Shown piece by piece: positions 17,059-24,536 of a stretch of DNA of 44,412 nt. Made by a program: the position numbers and the translations under genes. Numbering within the stretch: the first letter of the stretch is position 1; the number at the start of each line of letters is the position of its first letter. The stretch is from assembly GCA_963724535.1 (NCBI GenBank), contig CAVRVD010000003.1, forward strand, positions 1 to 44,412, given 5' to 3'. This DNA comes from JADJPO01 sp963724535 (GTDB lineage Bacteria; Actinomycetota; Actinomycetes; Actinomycetales; Kineosporiaceae). The notes under the pieces were generated by a model. It saw only the letters and a program-made list of their open reading frames with translations. It was not told the DNA's origin and did no database searches.

Positions 17059-18369
17059 TCACTCCTGCGAGCGGCTCGAATCCTGCGGCGCCTGCGGCCC
17101 CCGTCGTGGCGGCAGGACGCGGACGCCGGTGATGGCGCGGTGCTCGACGGAAAGGACGTCGAAGGTCCAGTCCTGGACGACGACCCGGTCACCGGGCCGG
17201 TCCGGAACCCGACCGAGCACCGCGAGGACCAGGCCTGCAACGGTCGTGTAGCTGCCGGCCGGCAGGCCGGCGGTGTCCAGCCCCAGATCCGGCAGGTCGT
17301 GGATCGGGAACGTGCCCGGCACGGCGACGGTGCCGTCGTCCTGCCACTGCAGGTCCACGACGTCCCGATCGGTCTCGTCGTAGATCTCACCGACGACTTC
17401 TTCCAGCAGATCCTCGAGCGTGACGATTCCCAGCACCGCACCGTACTCGTCGCTGACCAGGGCGAACTGCTGGCGCTCGGCGCGGAACCGACGCAGTGCC
17501 TCCGCCACGCGCAGGGTGTCCGGCCAGTTCAGCGGCTCGGTGGCAGCCTCGAGCAGGGACCCTTCGGCCAGCTGCAGGCCCCGCAGACTCACCAGTCCTC
17601 GGACGTCGTCCAGGCCGCCGGGGCCGACCAGCGGGGCCCGAGAGTGGCCCGAGGCCGCCAACGCCGCGCGGGCCTGCGCGGGCGTCCAGTGGACGGGAAC
17701 GGTGAACACCTTGCGCCTGTGCACCACGACCTGGCGCAAGACGTGTCGGTGCAGCTCGAGTGCACCCAGGATGATCGTGCGCTGCTGCTGGTTGAGCCCG
17801 CGAAGACCGGTCACCAGGTCGCGCAGCTCCTCCGGGGACGGTTCCCCAGCCCTGACCGACGACCGCCCGCCCAGGACCCCGACGGCCAGGTCCGTGGCGG
17901 CGCCCAGTGCCCACACGATCGGCCGGGACAGCCGCGCCACCAGCTCCAGTGGTCGGGCCACGACCAGCGCCCAGGCCACGGGCGAGCGCAACGCCAACCG
18001 TTTGGGAGTCAGCTCGCCGACGACCAGGGTGATGAAGGTCAGAGCGCCCGAGACCACAGTGACCGCAACGACTTCGGCCGCGTCGCCGATCGGGGAGAAG
18101 AACGGTACGAGGGGTTCGGCGAGGGTGATCGCCGCGGTCGCCGAGGCGAGGAAGCCGGCTGCGGTGATGCCGAGCTGAATCGTGGCCAGGAACCGGTTGG
18201 GTTCGCGGACCAGACGGGCCACGGCCCGCCCCCGGGTGCCGGCGGTGCGTTCCAGCAGCCGGAGCTGACCGGGCCGGACCGAGATCAGCGCGATCTCGCT
18301 TCCGGCCAGGACGGCGTTCACCAGCAACAGGCAGGCGAGCATCACGGTCACGAGCCACCAGGAGTCCAC
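17059..18369 (-). CDS. CNNM/CBS-domain transporter (hemolysin C / CorC family)
   Basis: About 436 aa. An N-terminal CNNM domain has four membrane-associated segments, with NAVLAGSEIALISVRPGQL in the first pair and VVGELTPKRLAL near residue 120. A CBS pair follows (PVHWTPAQARAALAASGHSR; LLEEVVGEIYDETD at its end) and then a C-terminal CorC/HlyC-type domain. Relatives transport Mg2+ or Co2+; 'hemolysin' is a historical name. GTG 18369 is preferred over 18438 because the hydrophobic first segment follows at once. It diverges from the universal stress protein gene over 117 nt. Confidence 0.83.
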   Translation of the reverse strand: MDSWWLVTVMLACLLLVNAVLAGSEIALISVRPGQLRLLERTAGTRGRAVARLVREPNRFLATIQLGITAAGFLASATAAITLAEPLVPFFSPIGDAAEVVAVTVVSGALTFITLVVGELTPKRLALRSPVAWALVVARPLELVARLSRPIVWALGAATDLAVGVLGGRSSVRAGEPSPEELRDLVTGLRGLNQQQRTIILGALELHRHVLRQVVVHRRKVFTVPVHWTPAQARAALAASGHSRAPLVGPGGLDDVRGLVSLRGLQLAEGSLLEAATEPLNWPDTLRVAEALRRFRAERQQFALVSDEYGAVLGIVTLEDLLEEVVGEIYDETDRDVVDLQWQDDGTVAVPGTFPIHDLPDLGLDTAGLPAGSYTTVAGLVLAVLGRVPDRPGDRVVVQDWTFDVLSVEHRAITGVRVLPPRRGPQAPQDSSRSQE

Positions 18370-18486
18370 GCCGCCAGTGTTCCTGGCGGGTCGAGACCAC
18401 GTCAGCACGGGGCCGGACGACCTTCGCCCCGGCGCCATGCGCGGCGGACGGTGACAGGGTGGAGATCAGCTACGGGAGGCAGCTCG

Positions 18487-19320
18487 ATGGGGCGACACCG
18501 CATCATCGTCGGCGTCGACGGGTCGCCGTCGTCGCGCGAGGCCCTGGTCTGGGCCCGGGAGACGGCCGAGCTCCGAGGGGCCACCCTGAGCGTGATCGGC
18601 GTGTCGGTGCCGCATGGGATGACCGCCCAGGGCCTGACCCCTCAGGGGTTGACCGTCCAGAGCACGGCGCAGGTGCACGCTGAGCTCGAGCCCGCACTCC
18701 GGCAGGTCGTCGGCGAGGACCTCCCGATCTCCGTCCGGCGCGGGCGGGCGGCCGAGGAGCTGGTGGCCGCCGCCGAGGACGCGGACCTCCTGGTGGTCGG
18801 TGGACGCGGGCTCGGCGGAGTGCGAGCCCTGGTCCTGGGGTCGGTGAGCAGAGCCTGCCTGCACCATGCCCGCTCGTCGGTCGCGGTGGTCCATTCACCC
18901 GCTCCGGTTCGAGCGCCCGACCGTGGCCCTCGGGTCGTGGTCGGAGTCGACGGTTCCCCCTGCGCCCGGCGCGCGTTGCGAGTGGCGGCCGAGGAGGCGA
19001 CGCTGCGGGGGGCGACGCTGTCCGCCGTACACGCGGTGCACTGGGAGCACTGGGGGCACGCCTTCCTGGCGCCGACGACGGAGCAGCTCGCCGACTGGGG
19101 GCTTCACCTGCTCACCGAGGAGCTGCGCGAGGCGGGGGTGACGGCACGGCCGGTCGTCCGGCTCGGGCGCCCTGCACCGGTGCTGGTGCGTGCCAGCGGC
19201 CGGGCGGACCTGCTGGTGCTCGGTTCGGCCGGGCACAACCCGCTGGCCGCCCTCACCACCGGCTCGACCAGCGATGCCTGCGCCCATCGGGCCCGGTGCC
19301 CGCTGCTCGTCGTCCGATGA
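18487..19320 (+). CDS. Universal stress protein with two Usp domains
   Basis: A 277-aa protein with tandem UspA domains. The first begins RIIVGVDGSPSSREAL and carries the ATP-binding pattern GGRGLGGVRALVLGSVS; the second begins VVVGVDGSPCARRAL and has GSAGHNPLAALTTGSTS. Both keep G-x2-G-x9-G-S/T-like spacing, suggesting nucleotide binding. Tandem Usp proteins in actinobacteria are commonly induced by hypoxia or stationary phase. GGGAGG at ~8 nt supports ATG 18487; the frame stays open far upstream, but that part is antisense to the CNNM gene. A hairpin follows the stop. Confidence 0.88.
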   Translation: MGRHRIIVGVDGSPSSREALVWARETAELRGATLSVIGVSVPHGMTAQGLTPQGLTVQSTAQVHAELEPALRQVVGEDLPISVRRGRAAEELVAAAEDADLLVVGGRGLGGVRALVLGSVSRACLHHARSSVAVVHSPAPVRAPDRGPRVVVGVDGSPCARRALRVAAEEATLRGATLSAVHAVHWEHWGHAFLAPTTEQLADWGLHLLTEELREAGVTARPVVRLGRPAPVLVRASGRADLLVLGSAGHNPLAALTTGSTSDACAHRARCPLLVVR

Positions 19321-19350
19321 GTGCAGGGCGCAACCCAGGCGTCCCTGCAC
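19321..19350 (+). terminator. Terminator hairpin after the universal stress protein gene
   Basis: GTGCAGGGCGC (19321-19331) pairs with GCG-T-CCCTGCAC (19339-19350), giving an 11-bp stem with one bulged T and a 7-base loop. It starts directly after the stop codon. No T-run is present. Confidence 0.55.
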
Positions 19351-19444
19351 CCACGGCATTGCTCCTCATGGAACTGCCGGAGCCCTGGACTTCGACGTAC
19401 GCCCGCGGACGACGACGGAGACGGACGAGGCGGCGGAGACCCGC

Positions 19445-19602
19445 ATGCACCCGACTGGGACCACAACTGAGACCAGCCGCCAGGCGGCCGGCCAGCGCGT
19501 GACGATCGACTACGTGGGCGTCAACGGCACCGACGGCAAGGCGTTCGACAACACCTGGTCATCCCACCGCATCTGGCCTACGGCACCCGGGGCGCCGGGT
19601 AA
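19445..19602 (+). pseudogene. FKBP-type peptidyl-prolyl isomerase deletion scar
   Basis: The frame from ATG 19445 gives VTIDYVGVNGTDGKAFDNTW, the N-terminal strand region of an FKBP domain. At about 19560 the homology jumps frame to IPPHLAYGTRGAG (19561-19599), the 'IPPxLAYGxxGAGG' loop near the FKBP C-terminus, and then a TAA stops it. The ~40 residues normally between these parts and the last strand are missing. This is best explained by an internal deletion. No intact FKBP is in the window. Confidence 0.7.
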
Positions 19603-19617
19603 CTCGCGGCACGCGCG

Positions 19618-20229
19618 TCAACCGGGCCCGCGCCGGCGACGCCGGCGTAGCCGGTGGCGCAAACCGGTCATGCCGTCCACGGCGAACCGGCCCTCCCCGA
19701 CCGGAGCGGCGGTCCGGTAGGCGCGCACCTCACTGAGGACCGCCGCGCCGACCACCCTGATCAGGGGGGCACCTGCCGGGGCCGGGCGGGTCGGCGCCGA
19801 GTCACGCTCCTCGAACTCGCCGAGGATCGCCGAACCGGCGCATTCCACCTGGTATCCGTCCGGGGCGATGATCCGCACCTCAGCGAACAGTCCGCGTACC
19901 TCGATGGTGGTCACCGCGGCGGTGAGCTGTGCCTCGCGCAGGTCGAGCCGGCTCTCGCCGAGGATCGCGGTGACCATCAGGTGGGCCGGCACCTGCCAGT
20001 TCCCGCGTCGCTTGGACTCGCCGAGCACGGCCCACATGTGCTGTACGTCGCGTGGTGGTACCCGGGCGGCCGGCGGCTGCGCGCCGGGTTCGGGCGGCCC
20101 GGCCCGGTAACCGGCGAGGCTGTCCGCGGCGGAAGCACTGGGCGGCTCGTAGGCGAGCGAGGGATCCACCGGTGGGGTCGTCGGCGTCGGGCCGGACTCC
20201 TCGGCCGGTTCCGCTGCAGGGGAGGTCAT
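19618..20229 (-). CDS. LiaF-C-like domain protein
   Basis: About 203 aa. The first ~75 residues are Pro/Ala/Glu-rich and disordered-looking. The rest is a beta-rich repeat with WAVLGESKRRG, AHLMVTAILGESRLDL and AGSAILGEF, which resembles the C-terminal domain of LiaF / 'cell-wall-active antibiotics response' proteins. No membrane segment is seen, so it is the soluble form found in many actinobacteria. Start ATG 20229 is chosen over an in-frame ATG nine bases upstream; neither has a good ribosome-binding site. It converges on the FKBP scar. Function unknown. Confidence 0.65.
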   Translation of the reverse strand: MTSPAAEPAEESGPTPTTPPVDPSLAYEPPSASAADSLAGYRAGPPEPGAQPPAARVPPRDVQHMWAVLGESKRRGNWQVPAHLMVTAILGESRLDLREAQLTAAVTTIEVRGLFAEVRIIAPDGYQVECAGSAILGEFEERDSAPTRPAPAGAPLIRVVGAAVLSEVRAYRTAAPVGEGRFAVDGMTGLRHRLRRRRRRGPG

Positions 20230-20238
20230 GCACCCCAT

Positions 20239-20738
20239 GCTCGCCCCGATCCGTGGGTTCCGGCCAGAGCTGGCAACCCTGACCTCACCCTGAACGCCAC
20301 CCGGACCTCGACCCTGAACGCGGGGTCGTCAGCCGGTCAGGCTGGCGGCGTGAACGCCACCCGCCCCAGCGCGGTGAGGCTGTGATGGGACAGGCCCCGG
20401 TGACGTGGGCGGGGGTCGGCCCGTACCAGCCGGCCCAGGCGAGAGCCGGGTCGAGGTCGCGAAGAAGTCGTCGGTAGATCGGACGTCGCGGATGCTCACG
20501 ACACCCGACGGGCAGCCGCCTGCTCGGTGTCCCGACGAGAGGCGATGGAAGGGGCCAGCGAGAGACTCCTCGACCATCCCAAGCTCCTTCCGTCGGCGGC
20601 TCACTGGCCGCCCACCTGGATAGTCCGCGAGTCCGACAACCGGACAGCCGCCAATCGCCCTCGCGCCGCCGCGACGCCGACGGACGCTCATGGACGCCCA
20701 TGGACGTCGGCTCACCCGCTTTCGGGGCATGCGTGCCG
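20239..20738. other. 500-nt stretch without a recognisable gene
   Basis: No ORF here has family-level sequence in any frame. It holds a 13-bp direct repeat TGAACGCCACCCG at 20291-20303 and 20351-20363, exactly 60 bp apart, and a tandem CATGGACG pair near 20690-20707. A minus-strand ORF (20329-20730) is open but lacks a recognisable product. Confidence 0.5.
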
Positions 20739-21350
20739 CTACCTGAACGACTGGGCACGCTCCCGCACGCCGTGCAGCAGCTTCAGGGTCATCGGGACGT
20801 GGCCAAGCTCCATCACGGCCCGGTAGCCGAGGCCTCTGATCGTGGGGCGGGTCCGCAGGCGCACCCTGACCAGGAGGCGAGACCGACCGGGTCCCTCGGG
20901 CTCGAGGACGAAGGCCGAGGAGGTCACCCCGTCAGGTTCGCGAATGACGAGCACCAAAGAGCGGTCCGGCTCGATCGACTCGACCACGAAGCCGTTGCCG
21001 ACTCGATCGGTGGGCATGACGTCTCCGACCCGCAGACTCTGCAGCTCGGGGACGATGCGGCGAGCACTGGGCACACCACCGTTGTCCAGCCGGTCGAAGG
21101 AGTACCACCCTGCGCGCGTGTAGGCGCCCATCTGAACCAGCCAGGGCCACACGGCTTGCGATGGTGCCGCGATGGTCACGGCGTTGGTGGCCAGGTACTG
21201 AGGGTCGGGAACGACCTCGTCACCCGGCAGGGGCGCGACCGCCTCTGCCTCCCGCGCACCCCAGCCCAGCATGGCCCTGCGCGCCCCGGCCGCCATCAAG
21301 ACCGCCAGCAGGCCGGCCCCGAGAAGAGTCGCCCGATGACGTCGCCACAC
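20739..21350 (-). CDS. Membrane-anchored SRPBCC-family protein
   Basis: About 203 aa. An N-terminal membrane helix (ATLLGAGLLAVLMAAG) is followed by a START/SRPBCC-type lipid-binding fold: LATNAVTIAAPSQAVWPWLVQMG, then GWYSFDRLDNGG and RIVPELQSLRVGDV. I chose GTG 21350, which follows GGGAGGTAGG; a longer reading to 21644 is unsupported and overlaps the sulfotransferase gene. Relatives are annotated only as SRPBCC proteins; ligand and role are unknown. Confidence 0.75.
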   Translation of the reverse strand: MWRRHRATLLGAGLLAVLMAAGARRAMLGWGAREAEAVAPLPGDEVVPDPQYLATNAVTIAAPSQAVWPWLVQMGAYTRAGWYSFDRLDNGGVPSARRIVPELQSLRVGDVMPTDRVGNGFVVESIEPDRSLVLVIREPDGVTSSAFVLEPEGPGRSRLLVRVRLRTRPTIRGLGYRAVMELGHVPMTLKLLHGVRERAQSFR

Positions 21351-21601
21351 CGTTCGACCTACCTCCCGTCGGCCCACCTGGCACCGGCACCACGCAGTCG
21401 CCCAGGCGCGTCGTGAGCGCGGTTCCTGCGGTTGGCGAACCTGACCGACCTGCGCAGCTTCGGGTACCCTCCAGGCGGTATCGAGCCAACTCAAGCCCGT
21501 GAGGCAGCCGTCGCGCAACTGCTCGTCCTCATGTCGAGGGTCGCCGAAGTGGCAGGCTCTGGCCGAATCGGTGTCGTCGACCGCCGGCCGGGCAGAGAGG
21601 G

Positions 21602-22798
21602 ATGGTTGTGACGAAGCGAGATGAGCTCCTCGACACTTCGTCACGGGACGCCTCCATCGCCGACGCAGGCCGGGACAGCCCCCGTCGTGCCTCGGTTCTG
21701 ACGCGGCTGAGCAGGGCCGGTCGCCGGGGCGGTGACGGCCCGATCACGCTGCACATCGGGACGCCGAAGTCCGGTACCACCTACCTGCAGGCCCGGTTGC
21801 GGTCGCTACGTGGCCAGCTGGCTCGGCACTCGATGCTGTACCCGGGAGCGGGCTACCTGCCACAGGGGGGCCTGAACCATCAGCCGGCGGTCTACGCGGT
21901 GGCCGGCCCGGAGGTGCGCTGGGTGACCGAGGAGGTCCGGGCGAAAGGGGTCCGGTACCTGCAGAAGCTCACAGCGGAGGTGCGCCGCCACCATGGCCCG
22001 GTGCTCCTCTCGGCGGAGGCCATGGCCTCGTTCCACGAACCCGCGATCCACGACCTGCTGGCCGCCCTGGGTCGCCCCGCCGAGCAGGTGAAGATCGTCG
22101 TCACCGCCCGGAGCATGGAGCGGCTGCTGACCAGCGTGTGGCAGCAGAACATCAAGAACGGCGCCACCCACGACCAGCACACCTATCTGGCCTCCGTTGC
22201 CCGGCTGCGCGGGGCCGGCCCCAGCCAGTTCTGGACCGCCTATGGGCTGCCCGACTTGGTGGACCGCTGGGCGGCCGTGGTCGGCATGGAACGGATCTGC
22301 CTAGTCATCGCCCCGGCGACAGCCCGGCCCGGCGACGATCTGTGGGCCCGCTTCCAACGCGCCTGCGAGATCGACGGCATCCCACCCGACGACCAGGACG
22401 GCACCGCGCGGGTCGACAGCAACATCTCGCTGACCGCCTCCCAGGCCGAGCTGCTGCGGGAGATGAACGTCATCCTGGACGCCGAGCAGGTCGAGCATCG
22501 CGAGCGCCAACGCCTGCGCGCCCAGCTGCTGCAGGCATGGATGTCGCGCAGTCCGGGGCAGGCCCGCAAGCTCGCCCTGGCCGAGGGCTGGCGCCCCACG
22601 CTGCAGGAGTGGGCAGCCCAGGATCAAGCGGCGTTGGCCGAACGCCAGGCGGCCGGACTCCGGCTGGTCGGCGATCTGGCGGACCTGTCCCCCGGGCCGC
22701 GTGCCGTGGAATCGGGGCCGGTCGAACCGACGGCGACCGAGACCGCGCACAACGTGCTGACGCTGTTGCGCAACGGGTCTGCGGCTGCGCGCCGGTGA
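21602..22798 (+). CDS. Sulfotransferase-like protein
   Basis: A 398-aa protein. Residues 49-62 (TLHIGTPKSGTTYL) form the 5'-phosphosulfate-binding loop of PAPS-dependent sulfotransferases. VVTARSMERLLTSVWQQ further on matches the 3'-phosphate-binding Arg/Ser segment. The C-terminal third is helical and charged. It probably sulfates a glycan or lipid; the following genes are envelope glycosyltransferases, which fits but does not prove that. The start is ATG 21602 with GAGAGG upstream. A small ORF overlaps its stop (GTGA). Confidence 0.75.
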   Translation: MVVTKRDELLDTSSRDASIADAGRDSPRRASVLTRLSRAGRRGGDGPITLHIGTPKSGTTYLQARLRSLRGQLARHSMLYPGAGYLPQGGLNHQPAVYAVAGPEVRWVTEEVRAKGVRYLQKLTAEVRRHHGPVLLSAEAMASFHEPAIHDLLAALGRPAEQVKIVVTARSMERLLTSVWQQNIKNGATHDQHTYLASVARLRGAGPSQFWTAYGLPDLVDRWAAVVGMERICLVIAPATARPGDDLWARFQRACEIDGIPPDDQDGTARVDSNISLTASQAELLREMNVILDAEQVEHRERQRLRAQLLQAWMSRSPGQARKLALAEGWRPTLQEWAAQDQAALAERQAAGLRLVGDLADLSPGPRAVESGPVEPTATETAHNVLTLLRNGSAAARR

Positions 22799-23034
22799 CC
22801 GGGGGCGACGAGGACCAGCCCGAGTGGGATCCCGCCGCTGGCGTCGCGGTCCGTGATCGCGGTGGTGACCTCGTGGAGCCTCTCGGCGATGACTCGGTGC
22901 AGGCACCCTCGCTCTTGGCCTTCGTCGTGGCGCGCCTGCTGGCCTTGCCGGTCTCGGCCATCCTCTGGCTCCCCTCTGTCGTCCTGCGTGCTCAGGCTAG
23001 AGACCCGGCAGCACGCACGCTTCTCGATTCCTGA
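22795..23034 (+). CDS. Small single-helix membrane protein (79 aa)
   Basis: GTG 22795 overlaps the sulfotransferase stop in a GTGA junction, typical of translational coupling. The product has an acidic N-terminal half and one membrane helix (LLAFVVARLLALPVSAILWL). No family is recognised. It may assist the sulfotransferase-like protein at the membrane. The next gene starts 131 nt downstream. Confidence 0.45.
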   Translation: MTGGDEDQPEWDPAAGVAVRDRGGDLVEPLGDDSVQAPSLLAFVVARLLALPVSAILWLPSVVLRAQARDPAARTLLDS

Positions 23035-23165
23035 CCGGTGCCGCGAGCTCGCGCCGAGCGCCCCAACCCAGATCGCACGCGGCCGCCGACGCGGATGGCT
23101 CGGTGCACAGGTGACCCAAAGGCTCACCTCACGCTCCGCCCAACCGGCCCGGCCAGTCTTCGAGC

Positions 23166-24536
23166 ATGACGACCACCCGGAGCGCTCCCTGCAGCGTCAT
23201 CGCCCCTCGACCGGAGGGTGGCGGCCCAGTTGCCGCCGACCCCGTCCTCGACCTCGTGATCCCCGTCTACAACGAGGCCGCCGGCCTCGAGACCTCGATC
23301 CGGGCCGTCTGCGCGTACCTGACCGGCGAGCTGCCGTTCTCGTGGCGGGTGACCATCGCCGACAACGCCTCGACGGACGGCACCCTGGCCGTGGCCGAGC
23401 GCCTCGCGGCAGAGCTGCCGCAGGTCCGGGTCGCCCACCTCGAGGCGAAGGGTCGCGGTGGTGCGCTCAACACGGTCTGGTCGACCTCGGACGCCCAGGT
23501 GCTCGCCTACTGCGACGTCGACCTCTCGACGGACCTGTCGGCCTTGCTGCCGCTGGTGGCGCCGCTCGTCTCCGGCCACTCCCACGTCGCGATCGGTACG
23601 CGTCTCGCACGCTCCTCCCGCGTCGTCCGTGGGCCCAAGCGTGAGTTCATCTCGCGCTCCTACAACCTCATCCTTCGTACCTCGCTGGCAGCCCGCTTCT
23701 CCGACGCGCAGTGCGGGTTCAAGGCGATCCGGGCCGACGTCGCGCGTGAGCTCCTCCCGCTGGTGCGCGACACCGGCTGGTTCTTCGACACGGAGCTGCT
23801 CGTGCTCGCCGAACACGCGGGCCTGCGTATCCACGAGGTCCCCGTCGACTGGGTCGACGACCCGGACTCGCGCGTGGACATCGTCGCCACGGCGATGGCG
23901 GACCTCAAAGGGGTCGGCCGGGTCGGTCGCGAGCTGATGAGCGGCACGCTGCCGCTGCGTGAGATCGGCGAGCACCTGCCGCTGGTCGGGGACTCGCAGA
24001 CGCGTGTCGTGCAGGGCGTCGTCGAGCCGGCCGATGCGCGGGCGCAGACGGCCCTGCTGCACCAGCTCGTGCGGTTCGCCGTGGTGGGCGTCGCCTCGAC
24101 CCTCGCCTACGCGCTGCTCTTCCTGCTGCTACGCGAGGCGATGGGTGCACAGGGCGCCAACTTCAGCGCGCTGCTGCTCACCGCGATCACCAACACGGCG
24201 GCCAACCGGCGCGTCACGTTCGGGTTCCGCGGGTCGAAGAACGCCGCCCGCCACCAGGGCCAGGGGCTGCTCGTCTTCTTCTTCGGCTGGGCGCTGACGT
24301 CCGGCTCCCTGGCCGTCCTCGCGGCCGCCGCGCCGGCGGCACCGCACTCGATCGAGCTCGCCGTTCTGGTGGTCGCGAACCTCGCGGCGACCGTCCTGCG
24401 CTTCACCCTGCTGCGGCAGTGGGTCTTCCGCCCGCGCGTCGCGGCTCCCGTTCCCACCCGGGCGGGCGCCCACGCCGTTGCCATCCCGACCGGCGCCCGC
24501 GCCGCTGCCGACCTCTCCGAAGGAGCCCTCCGATGA
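23166..24536 (+). CDS. GT2 glycosyltransferase fused to a GtrA-like membrane domain
   Basis: A 456-aa protein. Residues ~20-265 are a DPM1-like GT2 domain: LVIPVYNEAAGLETSI, ADNASTDGT, CDVDLSTDL (the metal-binding D-x-D) and SDAQCGFKAI. Residues ~300-425 are a GtrA-type four-helix domain starting LVRFAVVGVASTLAYALLF. Such fusions probably make polyprenyl-phosphate sugars and help flip them across the membrane. The next gene, a GT39 transferase, overlaps by ATGA and would use that donor outside. The pair resembles ykcC-ykcB of Bacillus subtilis in content. Confidence 0.88.
   Translation: MTTTRSAPCSVIAPRPEGGGPVAADPVLDLVIPVYNEAAGLETSIRAVCAYLTGELPFSWRVTIADNASTDGTLAVAERLAAELPQVRVAHLEAKGRGGALNTVWSTSDAQVLAYCDVDLSTDLSALLPLVAPLVSGHSHVAIGTRLARSSRVVRGPKREFISRSYNLILRTSLAARFSDAQCGFKAIRADVARELLPLVRDTGWFFDTELLVLAEHAGLRIHEVPVDWVDDPDSRVDIVATAMADLKGVGRVGRELMSGTLPLREIGEHLPLVGDSQTRVVQGVVEPADARAQTALLHQLVRFAVVGVASTLAYALLFLLLREAMGAQGANFSALLLTAITNTAANRRVTFGFRGSKNAARHQGQGLLVFFFGWALTSGSLAVLAAAAPAAPHSIELAVLVVANLAATVLRFTLLRQWVFRPRVAAPVPTRAGAHAVAIPTGARAAADLSEGALR

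Noticed and set aside
16921..18486. Extension of the universal stress protein frame to 799 aa
   Set aside because: The added part is antisense to the CNNM gene and Arg/Gln-rich; ATG 18487 has a good ribosome-binding site and begins the Usp domain.
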